DNA from: CAVYGM01 sp963768025
GTDB lineage: Bacteria; Bacteroidota; Bacteroidia; Cytophagales; Spirosomataceae
Length of the DNA stretch: 64,000 nucleotides
Reading direction: 5' to 3'
Assembly: GCA_963768025.1 (NCBI GenBank)
Contig: CAVYGM010000004.1
Location: 1 to 64,000, forward strand
Part shown: piece by piece, positions 18,730 to 25,745 of the stretch
Layout of the letters: each line of letters opens with the position of its first letter
Numbering within the stretch: position 1 is the first letter of the stretch
Notes under the pieces: model-generated
Seen by the model: the letters and a program-made list of their open reading frames with translations, nothing else
The model's database searches: none
Told to the model about the DNA's origin: nothing
Translations under genes and position numbers: made by a program

Positions 18730-20243
18730 ATGAAAAAATATACCCTACTCCTACTCCTAACAGCTGCGGGTAGCCTACTGATGGCACAGAAACCGGCTCC
18801 TGCGTCTCCCCACGCCCTAAAACTAGACCTGGACTCTACCATCACCACCTCCCATACCGTCACGATCAAGGGGCAGAAGGTACCCTACACGGCGCAGGTG
18901 GGGACGCAGCCCGTGTGGGACGAGGCGGGCAAGGCCATCGCGGGGGTGTTCTACACCTACTACGAGCGCACCGATGTGAAGGACCGGGTGAACCGTCCGC
19001 TGGTGATTTCGTTCAACGGCGGGCCGGGTACTGCTTCGGTGTGGATGCACCTGGCCTACACGGGACCTAAGCTGCTCAACGTGGACAGCGAGGGGTACCC
19101 CCTGCAACCCTACACGATCAAGGACAACCCGAACTCGATTCTGGACGTGGCCGACATCGTGTTCATCGACCCCGTCAACACGGGCTACTCGCGCATGGCG
19201 GGCAAGGAAACGCCGCAGGCCAAGGCCAAGTTTTTCGGCGTGAACGCGGACATCAAGTACCTGGCCGACTGGCTCAATACCTTCGTGAGCCGCCACAACC
19301 GCTGGCGCTCGCCCAAGTACCTGATCGGCGAAAGCTACGGTACCAACCGCGTGTCGGGCCTGGCGCTGGAACTGCAAAATGCCAACTGGATGTACCTCAA
19401 CGGCGTCATTCTGGTGTCGCCGACCAACCTCGGGCTCGACCGCGAAGGCCCGCTGGGCGCGGCCAATATGCTGCCCTACTACGCCGCCACGGCCTGGTTT
19501 CACAAGAAACTACCCGCCGATTTGCAGCAGAAAGACCTCACGCAGATGCTGCCCGAAGTGGAGAACTTCACGACCAACGAACTCCTGCCCGCGCTGGTGA
19601 TGGGGGGGTACCTTGACCCCGCCAAACGCAAGGCGATGGCCGCCCGCATCGCCCGCTACTCGGGGCTGTCCGAAAAGGTGGTGCTGGAACACAACCTGCA
19701 AATCCCGGTCAATTTCTTCTGGAAGGAACTCCTCCGCGAGCAGGGCCACACCATCGGGCGGCTCGACTCACGGTACCTCGGCATCGACGCGCAGGACGCG
19801 GGCGAGCGCCCCGACTACTCGCCCGAGCTGACGTCCTGGCTGCACTCCTTTACGCCGCCGATCAATATGTACTTCCGCGAGGTGCTGGGCTACAAGACCG
19901 ATTTGAAGTACTACATGTTTGGCCCGGTGTACCCTGGAGCCGCACGGGCGAGAACGCCGACAACACCGGCGAAAATCTCCGGCAGGCGATGGCCCAGAAC
20001 CCCTACCTGCATCTGCTGGTACAATCGGGCTACTACGACGGCGCCTGCGACTACTTCAACGCCCAGGACAATATGTGGCAGATGGACCCAAGCGGCCGAC
20101 TCAAAGACCGCATGGACTGGAAGGGCTACCGCAGCGGCCACATGATGTACCTCCGGCAGGAAGACCTCGTGCAGGCCAATGACGATCTGCGGGCGTTTAT
20201 CTTGAAGGCTACGCCGGGGAAGGGGATGGCGGCGAAGTACTAA
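18730..20243 (+). CDS. Serine carboxypeptidase family S10, copy 2 (frame broken once)
   Basis: About 504 residues with signal peptide MKKYTLLLLLTAAGSLLMAQ. Same family and catalytic set as copy 1: VISFNGGPGTASVWMH, IGESYGTNRVSGLALELQN, GYYDGACDYFNAQDN and GYRSGHMMYLRQED. The frame changes near 19930-19990, where PVYPGAARARTPTTPAKI should continue as in copy 1 (REGADADQTGQNLRQAMAQN) before MAQNPYLHLLVQSGYYDG. Over long blocks the two copies are near identical even in DNA (for example around 17735-17760 and 19350-19380), so the duplication is recent or is being homogenised. This copy is visibly more G/C-rich than the genes that follow it. Confidence 0.88.
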
Positions 20244-20291
20244 TCTGCCTGGAAAACGTTATCTTTAACAGAGATTTAAATCTGCTTTATC

Positions 20292-20530
20292 ATGGAAACT
20301 TTGAAATATATCCGGCGCGTGGATGAAAACAATCGGCTCACGCTTGAACTACCAGACTCCTTTCGGAGCAGGAAGTAGAGTGGAGGTGAGCATCGTGGAA
20401 AAGACGGAGACACAAGCCTGCTTCTGAAATGACAAAGGAGGAAAAACTGGCTATTCTGAAAAAATACGAAGGGTCGTGGCCCAATTGGACTCCTGACGTC
20501 GACTTAGAGGACGAATGGTACAGACAGTAG
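20292..20530 (+). CDS. Antitoxin of a VapBC-like module (frame broken)
   Basis: About 79 residues when two frame changes near 20364 and 20413 are repaired: METLKYIRRVDENNRLTLEL then GAGSRVEVSIVEKTE, then ASEMTKEEKLAILKKYEGSW and PNWTPDVDLEDEWYRQ. The N-terminus resembles the short beta-strand DNA-binding part of Bacteroidota antitoxins placed before PIN toxins, and the acidic C-terminus would wrap the toxin. Its last 16 bases overlap the start of the PIN gene (ATG at 20515 inside GAATGG), the tight overlap typical of toxin-antitoxin pairs. The family name is uncertain, the pairing is clear. Confidence 0.6.
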
Positions 20531-20989
20531 AAATCTTGCTGGATTCCTCAATTCTGATCGAATTCTCGAAAGGCACGAAGCGCGAGTTGTTGATCGAAAT
20601 GCTACTTCATCCGGCGACCCGACTTCATTACGAAACAACGGTTATGAGTGAGTACCTGTATCACTTCTTGGGGTTTCACGGCGAGAAGTCACCTCGAACA
20701 CTCAAAGAAAATGGGCAGATACCCGTAATCCTGACAGAACACGATCCGAAAGAATTATTCGACCTGTTCAGCCAGTTAACCGCGAATATTCCTGGCGTCA
20801 ATGAAGTACTTCATTTCATGGAAAGCTATAATCTCCTTTCGAACGACGCTATCATTTTAGCACATTGTAAATCAGCAAAGCTGCAATTCGTTGCTTCTTA
20901 TGATTCTGACTTCGATAGTTCCGTGCGAGCGGGAAGGTATCACGCTGCTAGACAGTCTCGAAACGTTCCGAAAAATGGTTTCTATCTAG
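20515..20989 (+). CDS. PIN-domain ribonuclease toxin, VapC-like (frame broken near the end)
   Basis: A PIN-domain protein of about 158 residues. It opens VEILLDSSILIEFSKGTKRE, with the first metal-binding Asp, and has LLSNDAIILAHCKSAKLQ and FVASYDSDFDSS with the later acidic residues. The literal frame continues to 21006, but a one-base change near 20921 gives CEREGITLLDSLETFRKMVS and a stop at 20987-20989, which is the normal C-terminal pattern of this family, so I prefer that end. VapC toxins cleave tRNA or other RNA when released from their antitoxin. The antitoxin gene overlaps its start and another small antitoxin-like gene begins three bases after its stop. Confidence 0.75.
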
Positions 20990-20991
20990 TT

Positions 20992-21164
20992 ATGAAAAAA
21001 ATATAGAGTAGTCGAAATCCTGAAGCTACCTGCCGGACGACTTCAAGGTAGGAGAATTAGTGGAAAAGCTTTTGTTTGTCGAAAAGGTCAAAATAGGAAT
21101 TCAAGACGCTGAGGAAGGAAAGGTTCTGAGTTTGGCAGAAGCGAAGGAACTACTTTCGCTCTAA
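20992..21164 (+). CDS. Second small antitoxin-like protein (frame broken)
   Basis: Starting at ATG 20992 and removing one A from the seven-A run and one C near 21026 gives a coherent 56-57-residue protein: MKKYRVVEILKYLPDDF, then KVGELVEKLLFVEKVKIGIQ and DAEEGKVLSLAEAKELLSL. The helical ELVEKLLFVEKV and acidic EEGKVLSLAEAK pattern is common in antitoxins of ParE/RelE-type modules. No toxin gene follows; the next gene is the DUF4062-DnaB fusion, 44 bases on. It may be an orphan whose toxin was lost, or an antitoxin that serves a neighbour. Moderate confidence because it rests on two repaired frame changes. Confidence 0.5.
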
Positions 21165-21207
21165 AAGGTGCCATTATTATCTTTAATTTCCACTAATTTA
21201 TGCACTT

Positions 21208-22749
21208 ATGGCATCTAAGAAAAAGCTCCAAGTTTTCGTTTCCTCAACTTACCTCGATCTTATTAAGGAGAGGCAAGCAGCCGTTGAGGCAATATTAACC
21301 TCTGGACATATACCTGCTGGTATGGAATTATTTTCAGCCGGTGATAAATCTCAGATGGAAGTAATAAAGCGCTGGATAGATGAGTCCGATGTTTATTTGC
21401 TATTAATCGGTGGTCGATATGGCTCTGTAGATCCAGAGTCGGATAAAAGTTACACCCATCTAGAATATGAATACGCCATCAATACAGGCAAACCTTTTTT
21501 TGCTTTGATGATCACTGAAAAGCATTTAGATGAGAAGGTTAAGGGCGAAGGCAAGGATGTGTTAGAACTTGATCACCCTCAAAAATTAAGAGATTTTAAA
21601 GCATTAATTAAAACTAAGATAGTTAAGTTTTGGGATGACCCTCGTGATATTAAATTAGCTATTTTACAAAAACTTCCAGAATTCGAACGTCGTCCAGAAC
21701 TAACAGGATGGATTCCTGGAAATGAGGCTATTAATCCAGGCATTATTGCGAAAGAAGTTGTACGACTTACTGAGGAAAACTACATATCAAAACACAAAGA
21801 GTCATTTCGCTCTTCTGTAAATAATGCTCTCGAAGAGTTAGATCAAAAAAGACATGCGAAAGGCTTGGCAGGTGTCCCGTCAGGTTTTTATAGCTTAGAT
21901 AGGGTCACAGCGGGTTGGCACCCATCAGAATTGATTATTCTGGCTTCAAGGCCAGGTATGGGCAAAACATCATTTATACTTTCAATCTTGCGAAATGCGG
22001 CAATTAAATTCCGTTTGCCAACGGCTATATTCTCCCTGGAGATGTCTAGTAAACAACTGCTAGATCGGTTGATTTCAGCGGAAGCTGAAATCGATAGTGA
22101 AAAAATTCGGAAAGGAAATTTGACGTCATACGAATGGGCTCAGCTGCACTTTAAAATTCCAGTACTACAAGAAGCGCCAATTTTTGTTCGTGATCCTTTA
22201 ACACTTTCTATTTCAGAACTTAGGGCTGAATGTATTCAACTAAAAGCGCAAAATAATATCCAATTAGTACTAATTGATCATCTACAGCTTATATCAGGCT
22301 ATAAAACTGGGGGGAGTAGTAATAATCATGAGCAAGAAACTGCTTCAATATTGAGAGCGCTGAAGAACTTGGCAAGGGAACTGGACTTACCTATAATCGT
22401 TCTATCACAATTGAGCAAAGCCATAGAAGCTCGAGGTGGAGAGAAGCGTCCCCAACTCTCTGATCTTCGGGAATCTGTTCCAGATGAGCACCATGCAGAT
22501 ATGGTACTTTTCCTGTATAGGCCAGAATATTACGGCATTACTGAAGATGAAATGGGGAATTCCGTGGTTGGCATTGGAGAGGTGAGTGTAGCTAAGAATC
22601 GGAATGGCCCGTTAGATATAGTTCAACTTCGGTTTCTGGGCAAATACACAAAATTTGTTGATTTATACGATTATTCAAAACATGAAAATGAAGACTCAAC
22701 TCGCAAGGTGTTTGAATTTCGCAGTGATGATGAGGAACCACCTTTTTGA
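21208..22749 (+). CDS. DUF4062 / DnaB-type helicase C-domain fusion protein
   Basis: 513 residues, unbroken. Residues 7-100 are a DUF4062 domain (LQVFVSSTYLDLIKERQAAV, IPAGMELFSAGD, VIKRWIDESDVYLLLIGGRY, THLEYEYAINTGKP), with its usual tail to about 172 (KIVKFWDDP, GWIPGNE). Residues 173-215 are a helical linker. Residues 220-487 are the RecA-fold domain of replicative helicase DnaB: GVPSGFYSLDRVTAGWHPSE, Walker A SRPGMGKTS (K253), Walker B LVLIDHLQL (D357), LSQLSKAIEARGGEKRPQLS, the YRPEYY arginine region (R438) and the KNRNGP loop (463-468). The primase-binding N-domain of DnaB is absent. DUF4062 is known mainly at the N-terminus of STAND/NACHT-type ATPases. No intein. A/T-richer than its neighbours. 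Role unknown; a replication- or phage-sensing ATPase is inference. Confidence 0.92.
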   Translation: MASKKKLQVFVSSTYLDLIKERQAAVEAILTSGHIPAGMELFSAGDKSQMEVIKRWIDESDVYLLLIGGRYGSVDPESDKSYTHLEYEYAINTGKPFFALMITEKHLDEKVKGEGKDVLELDHPQKLRDFKALIKTKIVKFWDDPRDIKLAILQKLPEFERRPELTGWIPGNEAINPGIIAKEVVRLTEENYISKHKESFRSSVNNALEELDQKRHAKGLAGVPSGFYSLDRVTAGWHPSELIILASRPGMGKTSFILSILRNAAIKFRLPTAIFSLEMSSKQLLDRLISAEAEIDSEKIRKGNLTSYEWAQLHFKIPVLQEAPIFVRDPLTLSISELRAECIQLKAQNNIQLVLIDHLQLISGYKTGGSSNNHEQETASILRALKNLARELDLPIIVLSQLSKAIEARGGEKRPQLSDLRESVPDEHHADMVLFLYRPEYYGITEDEMGNSVVGIGEVSVAKNRNGPLDIVQLRFLGKYTKFVDLYDYSKHENEDSTRKVFEFRSDDEEPPF

Positions 22750-23097
22750 GGCATTATTTACCCCGCTCTGACAACGATTTGAAATAGTTAACTTTATATG
22801 CTACTCGCTTTATAGCCTGATAAGATAAAATTTTAATTGTACAATTAATGGGATGGCGGGAAAAAAAAATGAAAAGAGACACCACAGGTTGCTTTTATTT
22901 TCTTGTAGGAATTAATATACTTTATGCCTTTTATAAGCTGCTAGAATGGATATTTTCTTAGAAAAGTAAAACTCCTCGTTGTGCAATATCAGGTGGGGAG
23001 AATGGACAACAAATATAGTTGGCAGCCGACGTTCGGCCCCGCTCGACTGCCTCGCCGCCAAGCTTACACAATTCAAACACAAAAATCCTTTTGAAAT
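22750..23097. other. Gene-free A/T-rich spacer
   Basis: No coding sequence supported. The first 220 bases are strongly A/T-rich like the fusion gene before it; base composition then changes abruptly at about 22976, where repeat A begins. Confidence 0.5.
22976..23060 (+). repeat. Repeat A, flanking DUF2200
   Basis: Starts CGTTGTGC and ends in a G/C-rich core GGCAGCCGACGTTCGGCCCC followed by GCTCGACTGCC. The core is closely matched by repeat B at 23558-23597 (about 31 of 39 positions by eye). It has dyad symmetry: GGCAGCCGA against TCGACTGCC with one mismatch, and GCCGA-CGT-TCGGC inside. Structured, directly repeated sites bracketing one small gene recall integron cassette sites, although the standard attC core boxes are not exact. 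Confidence 0.55.
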
Positions 23098-23463
23098 ATG
23101 AAGATTACGCCCGAGCACAACGAACGAATGGCCAAAATGACTTTTGCATCGGTGTACCCGCACTACCTTACCAAAGTGGAGCGCAAAGGCAGGACCGAAG
23201 AAGAATTACATCAGGTTATCGCGTGGTTGACTGGCTTTGATGATAAGAAACTGCAAGCGTTGATGGATGAGAAAGCGACTTTTGAAACATTCTTCAACGA
23301 AGCAAAATTGAATCCGGGTGCGGATTTGATTACGGGCGTAATCTGCGGCTACCGGATCGAAGAAATTGAAAATCCACTCACCAGGAAAGTAAGGTACCTG
23401 GACAAGCTGGTGGACGAACTGGCGAAAGGCAAAAAGATGGAAAAGATTTTAAGAATTGTGTAG
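23098..23463 (+). CDS. DUF2200 family protein
   Basis: 121 residues with the full DUF2200 pattern: EHNERMAKMTFASVYPHYLT, KVERKGRTEEELHQVIAWLT, FFNEAKLNPGADLITGVICG, YRIEEIENPLTRKVRYLDKL and the basic tail GKKMEKILRIV. It is a small soluble, probably cytoplasmic protein. Members are scattered among bacteria in accessory DNA, and no biochemical function is established to my knowledge. The ATG at 23098 follows an AAATATG context without a clear Shine-Dalgarno, normal for Bacteroidota. The gene is isolated between the related repeats A and B, which makes it look like a one-gene mobile unit. Confidence 0.88.
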   Translation: MKITPEHNERMAKMTFASVYPHYLTKVERKGRTEEELHQVIAWLTGFDDKKLQALMDEKATFETFFNEAKLNPGADLITGVICGYRIEEIENPLTRKVRYLDKLVDELAKGKKMEKILRIV

Positions 23464-23509
23464 AAGAGCGAAATACAGCGTATGCTCCAGTTCATCGTAG
23501 TGCCCTTCG

Positions 23510-23600
23510 CCGTTGTGCGGGGGCTTCCGAAGGGAGACCACGTACCAAAGATAAAACGCAGCCAACGGTCGGCCCCGCTAGAATGCCGCTGCCACCTATG
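23510..23600 (+). repeat. Repeat B, flanking DUF2200
   Basis: Same order of elements as repeat A: CGTTGTGC, a GGGAGA block, then GCAGCCAACGGTCGGCCCCG and CTAGAATGCCGCTGCC. Just before it CCCTTCG and CGAAGGG (23503-23534) form a hairpin around the CGTTGTGC motif. Direct orientation relative to repeat A. Confidence 0.55.
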
Positions 23601-23638
23601 TTTACGCCATCGCCAAACTCAGCCAACTCAACACCCCA

Positions 23639-25312
23639 ATGAAAATCAACCCTTCTACCTATTTCAATCTGCCGGTACTTTGCTGTCTGGGAATTATCTA
23701 TTTACTGGGTCTACAAGGATGTAAACCGATGGTCTCCTCAGTACCGCAGTGGTCTCAATTAGAATTAAGTTTTGAAGCGCAAAATCAATACAAAAACCCC
23801 TATATCGACCAAGACGTATGGGCTTGGTTTGTAAATACCCAAGGTGACAGCCTTGTCAGGCCGGCGTTCTGGGATGGGGGCAGTACCTGGAAAATTCGCT
23901 TTACTCCACCGGATGCCAACATGACCTGGCAATGGAAGCTCTATTGCTCCACCGACGATCCAGGGCTACGTGACAAAAGCGGGACTTTACAATCCGTACC
24001 CTACGAGGGTGAAAACAGGCTGACTAAACAGGGTACCTTAAAGATGTCGCCCGGCAAAAGGAATATTACGTTTGGGGATGACAAGCCTTTTCTCTTAGTG
24101 GGCGATACACCCTGGTCCTTACCCTACCGCGCTACCCTCGAACAAACTGAAATTTACGCAGAAGACCGGCAGAAAAAAGGCTTCAATACGGCCTTATTGA
24201 TCGCTGTACAACCCGATCAAAACGCCGAAGGTCCTGATCAGCGGAATACGGTGGGAGGATTTGCCCGGGGTTTCGAAGACTTGCAGGAGGGGCATCTTAC
24301 TCAATTAAACCCTCCCTACTTTCAAACCCTGGACTCCATGCTTGCCATTCTGTATGAGAAAGAAATAGTACCCGTATTGGCTCCCCTGGCTTTTGGATAT
24401 GGCTGGAAGGGTGCCCATGCCCTTGGTGCCTCGGCCAATGCCGAAGAGTACAGCCGCTTCTGCAAATACCTTGTCGCACGTTATGGCAGTCGCCCGGCCT
24501 GCTGGCTCATCAGTCTGGACGGAAATGGCATGGCTCCCGGCATAGAACCGGCCGGTGAAACCATCGAGAAATGGGATGCCTACCGGCAGCCTGTTGGAAT
24601 ACATTATAACCCTTGCGATGATTTTCTGGCCACTTGGGCGGTCAAGGACAGTAGCCATTGTTTTCATTACAATCGTGTGCATCAAGAGAAAAAATGGCTG
24701 GATTTTCAATGGGCTCAGACGGGTCATGACGGTCTTCACCAATATCATAAGGTAGAGAGAATGTACCAAAATCTGCCTGTGAAGGCGGTCATGAACGGAG
24801 AACCCACGTATGAGGCCATGAATGAAGGCAAAAGCGGGCTAGGTTGGTGGCAGGGCGAAGATGCCTGGAACCAGCTAATGCATGGCGGTACTATGGGGGT
24901 AATCTATGGGGCGGCATGTCTTTGGCAATGGAAAATCACGCCCGATGAGACTGGGTGGGAGCCCTGGACCAATGCCCCTTTTTCATGGCGGCAAGCGTTG
25001 GATTTTGAAGGAAGTCGCTATGTGGGGCATATTTCCCGGGCTTTTGAAGGTTTCGACTTTACGGATATGGAAGTTAGAAAAGACCTTACGAATTCCAGTT
25101 TTGGTTTGCTGGCCAAAGAGGGTGTTTTTTATATCGCTTATCTACCGAAAGGCGGAGAGATTGACATAAAAAATGTCCCCGACCTACCCTATTCCTGGTT
25201 TGACCCCATACGAGGTATTTTTCTACCTACTCAAAATTCCGGAACGAAGGATTTGTTTCAATCACCGGATAAAACTCAGCCCTGGGTTTTGGTAGTTGGG
25301 AAAAAGAAGTGA
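23639..25312 (+). CDS. DUF5060/DUF4038 lipoprotein, apiosidase-like glycosidase (GH140-like)
   Basis: 557 residues. The N-terminus ends in the lipobox LLGLQGCKP, so it is a lipoprotein at the cell surface or periplasm. Residues 40-120 are a beta-sandwich of DUF5060 type (WSQLELSFEAQNQYKNPY, WKIRFTPPDANMTWQWKL). Residues 130-480 are the DUF4038 TIM barrel (FLLVGDTPWSLPYRATLEQ, DRQKKGFNTALLIAVQPDQN, LISLDGNGM, VMNGEPTYE), the fold of apiosidases acting on pectin side chains. The last 80 residues form a small beta domain (LAKEGVFYIAYLPKGGEIDI). It likely trims plant polysaccharide; the sugar specificity is inferred only from the family. Confidence 0.85.
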   Translation: MKINPSTYFNLPVLCCLGIIYLLGLQGCKPMVSSVPQWSQLELSFEAQNQYKNPYIDQDVWAWFVNTQGDSLVRPAFWDGGSTWKIRFTPPDANMTWQWKLYCSTDDPGLRDKSGTLQSVPYEGENRLTKQGTLKMSPGKRNITFGDDKPFLLVGDTPWSLPYRATLEQTEIYAEDRQKKGFNTALLIAVQPDQNAEGPDQRNTVGGFARGFEDLQEGHLTQLNPPYFQTLDSMLAILYEKEIVPVLAPLAFGYGWKGAHALGASANAEEYSRFCKYLVARYGSRPACWLISLDGNGMAPGIEPAGETIEKWDAYRQPVGIHYNPCDDFLATWAVKDSSHCFHYNRVHQEKKWLDFQWAQTGHDGLHQYHKVERMYQNLPVKAVMNGEPTYEAMNEGKSGLGWWQGEDAWNQLMHGGTMGVIYGAACLWQWKITPDETGWEPWTNAPFSWRQALDFEGSRYVGHISRAFEGFDFTDMEVRKDLTNSSFGLLAKEGVFYIAYLPKGGEIDIKNVPDLPYSWFDPIRGIFLPTQNSGTKDLFQSPDKTQPWVLVVGKKK

Positions 25313-25745
25313 TTATTCGTTTTTTTTTCGCTAACACCGATTTGCAATAGGTACGGTTCTCGCCCGCTAATCCCAATATGTGACGACGCAAACGACACTT
25401 GAAAATGGGAGATAGCAAACACATATCTATTCACCTATCTGCTCGGACAACAGCCACAAAAAGAGCTTAAAAGCCAGCTAACGCAATCCATCAAAAAATC
25501 AGCAACTCCCTTTCCCCTTCATCCAAAAAACACTCTGGGGTTCCATCAGATCCTTCCCTGCCTCCTCGTCTAGCTGATACTTTTGTCGGTTATGATGTTA
25601 GCCTGACGGCTATAGTCGGACATCGTCTGAGGTCAACTGCAAAATCATACCTGGTTTTTTATCGAAAAAAAACTACCCAAATTGGGGATAGTACAGAAAT
25701 TTGTAATCCTCCACCTTTGTCAGACCAACTAACGGTCTGATAATC
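25313..25745. other. Intergenic stretch with a gene remnant
   Basis: Contains the duplicated 3-prime end described at 25501-25590 and otherwise no coding sequence. CCACCTTTG near 25712 is close to the -7 box (TAnnTTTG) and may be the promoter of the receptor gene that follows. Confidence 0.4.
25501..25590 (-). pseudogene. Remnant of a paralog of the gene at 35152-35922
   Basis: The minus strand reads KYQLDEEAGKDLMEPQSVFW then MKGKGS. This matches the very end of the protein at 35152-35922 (KFQLDEEAGEDLMEPRSVYW, VKGKGYG) nearly residue by residue, and the DNA is also similar. Nothing of the upstream 225 residues is present. It is the only trace of a second copy about 9.6 kb away. Confidence 0.7.

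Noticed and set aside
17118..19503. Long minus-strand frames opposite both S10 genes
   Set aside because: Both are antisense to conserved catalytic regions and are rich in His/Val from the codon pattern, as expected for shadows.
21208..22749. Intein in the DnaB-type domain
   Set aside because: DnaB is a frequent intein host, but the ATPase motifs follow each other at normal spacing with no insertion.
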